Assembly: GCA_963736455.1 (NCBI GenBank)
Contig: CAVTON010000001.1
Location: forward strand, 992,001 to 1,056,000
Origin: DAHUXD01 sp963736455
GTDB lineage: Bacteria; Acidobacteriota; Thermoanaerobaculia; UBA5066; Gp7-AA6
Length of the DNA stretch: 64,000 nucleotides
Direction of reading: 5' to 3'
Shown in pieces: positions 18,097 through 26,304 of this stretch. The notes beneath the pieces were generated by a model. It was not told the origin of the DNA. It saw only the letters and a list, made by a program, of their open reading frames with translations, and searched no databases. The translations under genes were made by a program, and so were the position numbers. The stretch's first letter is position 1. Each line of letters starts with the position of its first letter.

Positions 18097-19344
18097 TCAG
18101 ACGCTCTTGCGGACGGAGGTCTCGGTCCTCGCCGGCGTCGGCTCGACCTTCACGCGGTGCACCCGGCGCCGGTCTGCCTCCTCGACGGTGAACCTCAGGT
18201 CGGACTCGCGAAACGTCTCGCCGGGCTTCGGGATGTGGCCGAGGCGGCTCGCCAGGAACCCGCCGAGCGTCGTGAACTCCTCCCCCTCCGGGCCGCGCCC
18301 GAAGAGGTCCCGGACGACCTCGATGTTCGCCTTGCCCGAGACGGAGTAGGTGCTCTCGCCCGTCCGCGACACCGGCTCGCGCTCGTCTTCGTGCTCGTCG
18401 GAGATCTCTCCGACGATCTCCTCCAGCAGGTCCTCGACGGTCACGAGGCCCGAGACGCCGCCGTACTCGTCGACCACGATCGCCATCCAGAGATGCCGTC
18501 TCTGGAACTCCCGCAGGAGCTCCGAGACCTTCTTCGTCTCCGGCACGAAATACGCCTCGCGCATCAACCCGGCCACGGTTCCCACGGCGCCGGAGCGCAC
18601 GGCCTCGAGCGCATCCTTGACGTGGACGACGCCGACGACCTTGTCGATCGAGCCGCGCACCACCGGAATCCGCGAGTACTTCGTTTCGACGAAGAGGTCG
18701 AAGAGGACGGTCAGCGACGACGCCACGTCCACCCAGACGATGTCGGTGCGCGGCGTCTTGACCTCGCGCACGCGCGTGTCGCCGAAGTCGACGATCGACA
18801 TCAGCAGCTTCTCCTCTTCCTTCTCGAGGATGCCCTCCTGCCGGCCGACGTCGATGTAGGCGCGGACCTCCTGTTCGGTCGCCTCGGCCGGCTTCCCCGC
18901 CGCGGAGCGCCCCGCGAAGATCCTCCGGATCAGAAACGCAATGGGAAGCAGCAGCCAGGACGCGGCGGTCACGAGCGGAAGGAGGCTCCCGACGATCCGC
19001 TCGGGGTCGCGGTGGGAATCCCTCCGGAGAAGGCCGATCTCGGTCAGCATCCAGCCGACGACGAAGAACGCGCCGCCCCAAAGCCACGGCCGCGGGGCGT
19101 CGTACGCCTCGAGGGCGGACACGGTCGTCAGCAGCCCGGCCAGAAGGAGCGCCTGGACGAGAACCTTGGTCGTGGTCCTCACGATCTCGACCTGGCCGGC
19201 TCCGGAGAGCAGCCGCGCGCGCTCCGGGTGCTCCTCGAGCAGGCCCTGGATCTTGATCGGCGACAGCCGGTCGAGGGCGAGCGCGAAGGACTCGAAGAGC
19301 AGGAAGGCGCCGTAGCAGAAGACGGCCGACAGGACCGCGATCAT
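18097..19344 (-). CDS. CNNM/CorC-type CBS-domain membrane protein
   Basis: 415 aa. An N-terminal DUF21-like membrane region with about four hydrophobic segments (residues 1-150) is followed by paired CBS domains. These contain KTPRTDIVWVDV, SRIPVVRGSIDKVVGVVHVKD, FVPETKKVSELL and AIVVDEYGGVSGLVTVEDLLEEIVGEI. A CorC_HlyC C-terminal domain ends the protein. Homologues affect Mg2+/Co2+ export or were called hemolysin-like. Its ATG overlaps the ybeY stop (ATGA). Position between ybeY and era is conserved in many bacteria. Confidence 0.9.
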   Translation of the reverse strand: MIAVLSAVFCYGAFLLFESFALALDRLSPIKIQGLLEEHPERARLLSGAGQVEIVRTTTKVLVQALLLAGLLTTVSALEAYDAPRPWLWGGAFFVVGWMLTEIGLLRRDSHRDPERIVGSLLPLVTAASWLLLPIAFLIRRIFAGRSAAGKPAEATEQEVRAYIDVGRQEGILEKEEEKLLMSIVDFGDTRVREVKTPRTDIVWVDVASSLTVLFDLFVETKYSRIPVVRGSIDKVVGVVHVKDALEAVRSGAVGTVAGLMREAYFVPETKKVSELLREFQRRHLWMAIVVDEYGGVSGLVTVEDLLEEIVGEISDEHEDEREPVSRTGESTYSVSGKANIEVVRDLFGRGPEGEEFTTLGGFLASRLGHIPKPGETFRESDLRFTVEEADRRRVHRVKVEPTPARTETSVRKSV

Positions 19345-19898
19345 CGAACGAGCTTCCTCCGGCGTTTCCCCGCCGCGAGGTTCTTTCCGCGGCGTTCTCC
19401 CGCCGCGAGGTTCTTCCTCCGGGACCCCGGCCCGGACTTCGTCCGTGCCGCGCTTCCGGCGCGGCGTTTCCCCGCCGCGAGGTCCGCAATGCGGAGCCGC
19501 CGTCGCAGGCGGCCCTCGAGCGCGTCCATCTCCCCGTCGTCGGTCTCGTGGTCGTAGCCCATCAGGTGAAGGAACCCGTGGAGCAGGAGGCGGTCGAGCT
19601 CCCGCGCCGCCGGCTCCTCCCGCCGCCTCGCCTCGCGCGCGGCGTAGGGCACCGAGATCACGATGTCGCCGAGAAACCCGCGCCCGGCGTCGCCGGCCGG
19701 GAACGCCAGCACGTCGGTGGAGCGGTCCCTGCCCCGGTAGCGGCGGTTGAGCGAGCGCATCCGGCGGTCGGCGCAGAAGAGCACCGAGACCTCCGCCGTC
19801 CGCGCACGCGCGGCCCGGGCCGCCCGGCCGAGCAGGCGCCTCACTCGCGCCGCCTTCGGCGCGCCGGACACCCGCGCCTGCACGTCCACTTCCATCAC
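19341..19898 (-). CDS. ybeY: endoribonuclease YbeY with a repeat-encoded C-terminal tail
   Basis: 185 aa from GTG 19898 (ATG 19895 gives one residue less). The zinc site HGFLHLMGYDH and the upstream STDVLAFPA segment are canonical; YbeY acts in rRNA maturation and ribosome quality control. The family usually ends shortly after GYDH plus ~25 residues. Here a ~40-residue basic tail follows, with the unit (K)NLAAG(K/E)RR repeated three times. The tail DNA contains the palindrome CGCGGCGGGAGAACGCCGCG (19388-19407, reverse strand), also found twice near 53.5 kb, so the extension seems to come from an inserted repeat. GTGA and ATGA overlaps link it to pgpH and the CBS gene. Confidence 0.92.
   Translation of the reverse strand: MMEVDVQARVSGAPKAARVRRLLGRAARAARARTAEVSVLFCADRRMRSLNRRYRGRDRSTDVLAFPAGDAGRGFLGDIVISVPYAAREARRREEPAARELDRLLLHGFLHLMGYDHETDDGEMDALEGRLRRRLRIADLAAGKRRAGSAARTKSGPGSRRKNLAAGERRGKNLAAGKRRRKLVR
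19388..19407 (-). repeat. 20-bp palindromic repeat inside ybeY (copy 1 of 3)
   Basis: The reverse complement reads CGCGGCGGGAGAACGCCGCG, with CGCGGCG pairing with CGCCGCG. Exact copies lie at 53506-53525 and 53579-53598. A degenerate neighbour (CGGCGTTTCCCCGCCGCGAGG) lies just 3' on the gene, and together they encode the basic tail of YbeY. Confidence 0.7.
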
Positions 19899-22201
19899 AC
19901 GGCCCTCGGGCCCGTCGCCGCACCGGTTTCGTTCGGCCGGCGGCGCGAGCGCTCGCGGTTGAAGTCGAACCCCGGATAGTCGATGCGGTGGTGGAACACC
20001 GTCGTGACCGTCCGCTCGAGCGCATCGACGATGATCGAGAGGTCACGCATCGTCAGGTCGCACTCGTCGAATTGGCCGTCGCGGAGGCAGTCGTCCACGA
20101 TCTGGCGGATCATCGCGCGGATCTTCGCGGGCGTCGGCTCGATCAACGTTCGCGAAGCCGCTTCGACGGCGTCGGCGATCATCAGGATCCCGAGGATCCG
20201 CGTCGACGGCTTCGGGCCCGGGTAGCGGTATTCGACCTCCGCGACCTCCTCGCCCGGCGCCGCCTTCGCGACCGCCTTCTGGTAGAAGTAGCGAATCAGC
20301 TTGGTGCCGTGGTGCTCGCGGATCGCCGTCACGATCGGCTCCGGGAGCCGCGCCCGGCGCGCCATCTCGACCCCCTCCTTGACGTGGGCGGCGATGATCA
20401 GCGCGCTCATCGAGGGCTCGAGGCGGTCGTGGCGGTTGAAGCCCTTGGCCTGGTTTTCGATGAAGTAGTCGGGCATCTTCGTCTTGCCGATGTCGTGGTA
20501 GTAGCCCGACACCCGCGCCAGCAACGCGTCGGCGCCGATCGCCTCGGCGGCCGCCTCCGCCAGGTGTCCCAGCATCAGCGAGTGCTGGTACGAGCCCGGG
20601 GCCTCGAGGGCCAGCGTCCGGAGGGTCGGCAGGTTCTGGTTCGAGAGCTCGAGCAGCCGGATGTCCGTGACCACCGAGAACAGGTGCTCGAAGATCGGAA
20701 GCAGCAGGGCCACGACCATCGAGACCGTCAGGCCGCCCGCCATGCCCGCCAGCGCGTCGTACAGGAAGTCCCAGCCCCAGGGGCCGGCGTTCAGGAAGTG
20801 GATCGCCGCGATCGCGGTCAGGTTGCCGGTCGCCACGATCCCGCCCATCGCGAGCAGAACGCTGCGGGCTCGCACCCGGCCGAGCCCGTAGATGCCGGCG
20901 AGCGAGCCGACGATCGAGAAGAGCGCGAACGGAAAGGACAGGCCCATGAGCACGCCGGCGCCGATCGAGAAGACGAGGGCCACGAGCAGCGCCGGGCCCA
21001 TGCCCGCGACGAGGCTGACCACGATCGGGCCGGCCGCGAACGGAATCGCATAGTTGACGGCGCCGGATGCTCCCTCGAGGCTCGGTGAAAGGGCCTGCGC
21101 CAGACCGAATGCGGCGCGCACGACCACGGCGAAGACGATCCCCGTGGCGAGGACCGAGCCGTAGACGACGCCCGTCGAGCGCTCGCGGCGGCGCCGGCGC
21201 TGGCGCCTCGCATCGAGCCAGAAGGCGGCCGCCCCCAGGATCTGCAGGAGGAGGATGCCGGTGACCTTGACCCACGAGGACGGGTCCGACGCCGAGGCGC
21301 GCACGGCCGCGATCCACTGGGCCGTTCGGGCCGTGATCTCGTCGCCGCGGCGAACGATGACCTTTCCGCGCGGGATGCGGGTGAAAACGCTTTCGACGCC
21401 GCGCGCGGCGGAGTCGCGGCGCTCGGAGGTCTGGGCGGCGTCGTAGACCAGGCTCGGCCGGAGCGCGGCGGCCAGGAACGCCGCGACCTCGGTCCGCTCG
21501 CGGGCCGTCAGATTGAGCTCGCTCAGACGGGACGCGACCGCGGCACGCGTCTCGTTGCCGGACTCGACGGCGCCGCTCTCGCGCCGAGCGGACTCCCTGC
21601 CCGTCGCGAGGTCGCGTGCGGTCAGGCCGCGGCTGCGGGCCTCCGGAGGCAGGTCGCGATGATCGACGATTCCGCCCCGGTAGAGGTCGAGCCCGATCAT
21701 CGCAAACCGGTCCTCGAGGTCCTGCGAGAAGCCCTGGCGCGCGAGGGCCGCGAGCGCTTCGTCGCCGATCGGAAGGGAGAAGGCGTCGGCGAGCTCGGGC
21801 GTCACGCGGCCCTTCGGCCGGATTTTCGCGTTCACGGCCCGAGCCTTCTCGAAGGATTCGCGCAACTGCGACTCGAAGCGGGCCGGCGCCTGGGTGTCGA
21901 AATCGTAGACCGGCAGCACCTCCGCCGCGGCTTCGGCACGGCGGCGGGCCGTGGCGTCCGGATCGGGGACGATGAGGTCCCTGGGCGCGACGACGTCGCG
22001 GGAGGCGACCATCCCGGGTGCGACCGGGCGGTCGCGAAACGAGAGCGTCGGCGCGAAGGCGAGGGTCGTCACGACGACGTACGCGGCGGCCCACAGGATC
22101 GGCCGCACCCGCAGCGTCGGCGGCTTTTCGCCGTCGCCCGGCGGAGCCGGAGGCCGCTGAAAATCGATCGTATTGCGCCCGCGGGGCGCGTCTCCCGACA
22201 T
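19895..22201 (-). CDS. pgpH: 7TM HD-domain phosphohydrolase (PgpH-like, c-di-AMP type)
   Basis: 768 aa. Order: short cytoplasmic N-terminus, one membrane segment (WAAAYVVVTTLAFAPTL), a long extracytoplasmic 7TMR-HDED region (~residues 55-330), about seven membrane helices (~335-530), and a cytoplasmic HD domain. The HD domain holds SYQHSLMLGHLAE, YYHDIGKTKMPDYF (~570) and AIREHHGT. In Listeria and others PgpH hydrolyses c-di-AMP. I chose ATG 22201 (MSGDAPRG) over an open extension further upstream. It follows phoH by 10 nt and overlaps ybeY. Confidence 0.93.
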   Translation of the reverse strand: MSGDAPRGRNTIDFQRPPAPPGDGEKPPTLRVRPILWAAAYVVVTTLAFAPTLSFRDRPVAPGMVASRDVVAPRDLIVPDPDATARRRAEAAAEVLPVYDFDTQAPARFESQLRESFEKARAVNAKIRPKGRVTPELADAFSLPIGDEALAALARQGFSQDLEDRFAMIGLDLYRGGIVDHRDLPPEARSRGLTARDLATGRESARRESGAVESGNETRAAVASRLSELNLTARERTEVAAFLAAALRPSLVYDAAQTSERRDSAARGVESVFTRIPRGKVIVRRGDEITARTAQWIAAVRASASDPSSWVKVTGILLLQILGAAAFWLDARRQRRRRRERSTGVVYGSVLATGIVFAVVVRAAFGLAQALSPSLEGASGAVNYAIPFAAGPIVVSLVAGMGPALLVALVFSIGAGVLMGLSFPFALFSIVGSLAGIYGLGRVRARSVLLAMGGIVATGNLTAIAAIHFLNAGPWGWDFLYDALAGMAGGLTVSMVVALLLPIFEHLFSVVTDIRLLELSNQNLPTLRTLALEAPGSYQHSLMLGHLAEAAAEAIGADALLARVSGYYHDIGKTKMPDYFIENQAKGFNRHDRLEPSMSALIIAAHVKEGVEMARRARLPEPIVTAIREHHGTKLIRYFYQKAVAKAAPGEEVAEVEYRYPGPKPSTRILGILMIADAVEAASRTLIEPTPAKIRAMIRQIVDDCLRDGQFDECDLTMRDLSIIVDALERTVTTVFHHRIDYPGFDFNRERSRRRPNETGAATGPRAV

Positions 22202-22211
22202 GGACGAAACC

Positions 22212-23249
<1,038 letters not shown>

Positions 23250-23277
23250 AGCTCCTTGAGGGACGAAACGGTACCAC

Positions 23278-23350
23278 GATGGGGGCGGGCGCCGGCCTAG
23301 GGCGCCCCCGACGATCTTCCAAACCTCTGACGATCAAAGGTTTAGGCTCT
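23278..23350 (-). terminator. hairpins between the secreted-protein gene and phoH
   Basis: Two inverted repeats lie downstream of the 23366-23944 gene: AAACCT...AGGTTT (about 23320-23343), and a GC-rich stem GGGGGCG...CGCCCCC (about 23281-23310). No long T-run follows, so termination is plausible but unproven. The rest of the 117-nt gap before phoH shows nothing else. Confidence 0.35.
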
Positions 23351-23365
23351 CATCCCTCCGGGTGT

Positions 23366-23944
23366 CTACTTGCCCTTCGCGATCGATTTCGAGCAGTCTT
23401 CGAGGCCGTTCTCCACCGCGTCGTGCACGGTCGAGCCCTTGGCCTTCTGCCGCAGCTCGCCGACGACCTGGCCGCTCTTGTTCTTGATCAGCAACTCCAT
23501 GCCGACGCCGGGATTGGCCGCCCAGCCGCCCCAGACCCTCGCGGCGCCGCTCGGCTCCCAGGCGTTGAAGACGTTTCCCTCGATCGTGATGTCGGCGGGT
23601 CCCTTCTCGACGACGTCGAAGCCCTCCTTCTGCATCCACTGCTCCATGTATTCCTTGCCGTAGGAGGCGGCGTCGCGGGCTTCCCGTCCCTTCCCGTTGT
23701 TCTCGAACTCCTTGACGAGAACCGTCTTGTAGTTCTTCAGGCTGCCGTCGGGGAAATAGACCCAGTCGGCGTCCTTGCCCTTGACGAGCTTGTCGTAGTC
23801 GGGAAGGAATTTCTGAGGCTCGTCGCGCTCCTTGGCGTCGTCCGAGTTGATGAACTTGCTGTCCGCCGAGAGCGTCGAGGCGAAGACCAGGGCGGCGAAG
23901 ACGGCGAGGCCTGCCGAGAGAATGCGGCGCGCTGCGTTAGACAT
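23366..23944 (-). CDS. secreted protein, possibly DUF4410-like
   Basis: 192 aa with a clear signal peptide (RRILSAGLAVFAALVFASTLSA). The mature part has YKTVLVKEFENN, a Q-W-M-Q helix, a strand ADITIEGNVFNAWEPSG, a glycine/tryptophan loop (WGGWAANPG) and GMELLIKNKSGQVVGE. This pattern of a lipocalin-free secreted domain with paired strands resembles DUF4410 proteins, function unknown. It has its own promoter-like TACAAT (23969-23974) and Shine-Dalgarno AAGGAGAG before ATG 23944. It is not part of the phoH operon. Confidence 0.6.
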   Translation of the reverse strand: MSNAARRILSAGLAVFAALVFASTLSADSKFINSDDAKERDEPQKFLPDYDKLVKGKDADWVYFPDGSLKNYKTVLVKEFENNGKGREARDAASYGKEYMEQWMQKEGFDVVEKGPADITIEGNVFNAWEPSGAARVWGGWAANPGVGMELLIKNKSGQVVGELRQKAKGSTVHDAVENGLEDCSKSIAKGK

Positions 23945-23952
23945 CGGAACTG

Positions 23953-23974
23953 CTCTCCTTGGCCGGAGATTGTA
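23953..23974 (-). promoter_or_regulatory. -10 box and ribosome binding site of the secreted-protein gene
   Basis: Minus strand: TACAAT (23969-23974) followed by AAGGAGAG (about 23953-23960) and ATG 23944. The gap of 24 nt leaves a normal leader, in contrast to the leaderless arrangement of several neighbours. Confidence 0.45.
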
Positions 23975-23996
23975 GCAGGACGGCAGGAACGTGAGC

Positions 23997-25046
23997 CTAC
24001 AGCCGCAGGCGCTCGCAGACCGCGTCTCCGGCGGCGGACGTCGTGAGCGATCCTCCGACGTCCGCGGTCGCCGCGCCCTCCCGGACGCAGGCCGCCACCG
24101 CGGATTCGACCGCGGCGGCCTCCGTCCCGTGCCCGAGGTGATCGAGCATCAGCGCCGCCGTGAGGATCGCCCCGAACGGATTGGCCTTGCCGGTGCCCGC
24201 GTACTTCGGGGCCGAGCCGTGGACGGGCTCGAACATCGAGACGCGGCCCGGGTGGAGGTTTCCCGAGGCCGCCATTCCGAGGCCGCCCTGGAGGGCCGCG
24301 CCGAGGTCCGTCGCGATGTCTCCGAACATGTTGTTGGTCACGATGACGTCGAACTGGCGCGGATCCTTGATCATCTGCATGCAGAGCGCGTCCACGTAGA
24401 GGTGCGACGCCTCGATCCCGGGATACGCCTTTGCGGTCTCCCAGAAGGTCCGCTGCCAGAGATCTCCGACGAAACGCATGGCGTTCGACTTGTCCGACAT
24501 CACCACGCGCCTTCGCCCGCGGGCCTTCGCGAACTCGAAGGCGTACCGGACGATGCGCTCGACGCCCTTGCGCGTCGAGACGTCCTCCTGCGTCGCCACC
24601 TCGTCCGGGGTTCCCTTCTTCAGGTGTCCACCCGCTCCGACGTACGAGCCTTCGGTGTTTTCGCGGAAGACGACGAAATCCACGTCCTTCGCCCCGAAGC
24701 CCTTGAGCGGGCAGAGCCGGTCGTCGAGGCAGCGCACGGGCCGGTAGTTGACGTAGAGGTCCAGGACGAAGCGGGCCCCGAGGAGGATGTCCGCGGCGTG
24801 CTTCATGTCGGGCACGCGCGGGTCGCCGAAGGCGCCCATGAAGACGGCGTCGTAGTGGCGGGACAGGTCGTCGAAGCCTCCCTCGGGGACGGTGATCCCG
24901 GTCTTCAGGTAGTGATCGGCGCTCCAGGGAAGGAAAACGGGCTCGAAACGCAGGCCCCGGCGGGAGGCGACGCGCTCGAGAACCTTGACCGCCTCGGCCG
25001 TGACGTCGACGCCGATCCCGTCTCCCGGAATGACCGCGATTTTCAT
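23997..25046 (-). CDS. isocitrate/isopropylmalate dehydrogenase family enzyme
   Basis: 349 aa NAD(P)-dependent beta-decarboxylating dehydrogenase. MKIAVIPGDGIGVDV begins the fold. FRENTEGSYVG and DKSNAMR hold active-site residues, and VTNNMFGDIATDLGAALQGGLGMAASGN is the signature containing metal-binding Asp residues. EPVHGSAPKYAG is the nucleotide-loop region. DLYVNYRPVRCLDD is close to 3-isopropylmalate/tartrate/D-malate dehydrogenases. No leu genes are adjacent, so LeuB, tartrate or D-malate activity cannot be decided. The TATTTT box (25055-25060) sits 8 nt before ATG 25046. Confidence 0.87.
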   Translation of the reverse strand: MKIAVIPGDGIGVDVTAEAVKVLERVASRRGLRFEPVFLPWSADHYLKTGITVPEGGFDDLSRHYDAVFMGAFGDPRVPDMKHAADILLGARFVLDLYVNYRPVRCLDDRLCPLKGFGAKDVDFVVFRENTEGSYVGAGGHLKKGTPDEVATQEDVSTRKGVERIVRYAFEFAKARGRRRVVMSDKSNAMRFVGDLWQRTFWETAKAYPGIEASHLYVDALCMQMIKDPRQFDVIVTNNMFGDIATDLGAALQGGLGMAASGNLHPGRVSMFEPVHGSAPKYAGTGKANPFGAILTAALMLDHLGHGTEAAAVESAVAACVREGAATADVGGSLTTSAAGDAVCERLRL

Positions 25047-25097
25047 GGGGCCGGAAAATAACACGCGGCGGGACCTCTCACGGGCCAAGATTCGCCT

Positions 25098-25103
25098 TAG
25101 AAT
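25098..25103 (+). promoter_or_regulatory. -10 box of the cysteine dioxygenase-like gene
   Basis: TAGAAT ends 8 nt before the GTG start at 25112, with no Shine-Dalgarno in between. The spacing predicts a leaderless or nearly leaderless mRNA. No clear -35 box is seen in the 64-nt divergent gap. Confidence 0.45.
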
Positions 25104-25111
25104 TCCCCGAC

Positions 25112-25654
25112 GTGACCTTCGCCGAGACCGTCCAGGACGTCATTCGCGAGGCCTCGGTCGAGCCCGAGCGGCTCACGCCCGCGGCCCTCTGCCGGAAGGT
25201 CGCGCTCGAAACCGAGCGCTTCCTCGATCGCATCCGTTTCTCGACCGAGCGCTACATGCGCCATCCGATCCTCCTGTGGGAGGACTGGGAGGTCATGCTG
25301 ATCGCGTGGTCGAGCGGCCAGGTCACTCCGATCCACGATCACCGGGGGGTGATGGGCGGCATGGCCATGCTCTCGGGCACGCTCGTCGAGGAACGCTTCA
25401 CGACCCCGAATGGCCGGCCGGAGCTCGCCGACGACCGGTCGCGCCCCGAGGGCGACTTCTCGGAAATCGGGCCGACCGTTCTGCATCGCCTGACGACGAA
25501 GACCGGCCGCGCCGTCTCGCTCCACGTCTACCGTCCCCCCCTGCGCCTGATGGGGATCTGGGACGCGGCAGGGATGCAGAGCATCATGCCGTCGGCCTTC
25601 GACGTGGCGCCGGAGGTCCTGGCGCGGGCGGCAGGCGTTCCGGTCGTCCGGTAG
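25112..25654 (+). CDS. cysteine dioxygenase-type cupin
   Basis: 180 aa. Cupin of the cysteine dioxygenase type I family: TPIHDHRGVMGGMAMLSGTLVEE holds the H-x-H iron ligands, and VLHRLTTKTGRAVSLHVYRPPL the third His. Members oxidise thiols such as cysteine or 3-mercaptopropionate to sulfinates. The Tyr/Cys crosslink residues of mammalian CDO cannot be verified by eye. Start GTG 25112; the gene is divergent from the dehydrogenase and convergent with the FHA gene. Confidence 0.82.
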   Translation: MTFAETVQDVIREASVEPERLTPAALCRKVALETERFLDRIRFSTERYMRHPILLWEDWEVMLIAWSSGQVTPIHDHRGVMGGMAMLSGTLVEERFTTPNGRPELADDRSRPEGDFSEIGPTVLHRLTTKTGRAVSLHVYRPPLRLMGIWDAAGMQSIMPSAFDVAPEVLARAAGVPVVR

Positions 25655-25682
25655 ACCTCGCGGCTTCCCGGCGCTTCCCGGT

Positions 25683-26207
25683 TTACTTCTCGAAGAAGAG
25701 GAACAGGTTGACGGCCGAAGGGCCGAGGGAGAAGAAGTCGCCCGAGCGCAGGGGCCGGGCGCAGTCGCCCTCGCTGATTCCTTCGAGGTCGTCGGGAACG
25801 GGGATGGCGTCGCCGTTCAGGTAGGTCCCGCACGTCGAGCGCATGTCGACGAGCAGGTAGTTCGGGGTCTCGCCGGACCGGTGGCGAATCACCTTGGCGT
25901 GGAGCCGCGACACCTCGGTGTTCAGGAACGCATCCGGCGAGGAGACCCGGAAGCCCGTCACCGGCATTCCGACACCGATGTACTCGGGGACCTCGCGGCC
26001 GAGCAACACCTCGTCGAAGTCGAGCTTCACGAGCCCGGCGTTGTAGGGGCCGAGGCCGAGCAGAAAGTGCCCGGAGGGCAGTTTCAGCAGAGTCTTCTCG
26101 AGCCGCAGCGACATGCCCGCCATCCCGTTGTCCACGAACGCGGTCAGGTCTCTGTGGCGCGATTCGAGCGCCTCACGGCAGATCGCGGAGTAGATGTCGT
26201 CGTTCAT
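25683..26207 (-). CDS. FHA-domain protein
   Basis: 174 aa from ATG 26207. The C-terminal half is a forkhead-associated domain: a divergent GREVPEYIGVG strand, then SRLHAKVIRH, STCGTYLNGD and LRSGDFFSLG, which would bind phosphothreonine. The N-terminal ~80 residues (ICREALESRHRDLTAFVDNGM...) are unrecognised. The frame is open to 26276, but a TAAAAT -10-like box overlaps an internal ATG at 26237. An AAGGCGGAGG Shine-Dalgarno precedes ATG 26207, so I prefer that start. The kinase at 37.5 kb could be a partner, but there is no genetic linkage. Confidence 0.75.
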   Translation of the reverse strand: MNDDIYSAICREALESRHRDLTAFVDNGMAGMSLRLEKTLLKLPSGHFLLGLGPYNAGLVKLDFDEVLLGREVPEYIGVGMPVTGFRVSSPDAFLNTEVSRLHAKVIRHRSGETPNYLLVDMRSTCGTYLNGDAIPVPDDLEGISEGDCARPLRSGDFFSLGPSAVNLFLFFEK

Positions 26208-26304
26208 TCCGGGGAAGGCCTCCGCCTTGTCCAACATTTTACCGCGCTTCCGCATTGCCTGAGAGCCTTCCCGCACCCGGCGCGCCGCCTTCCGGCCGAC
26301 CCCC

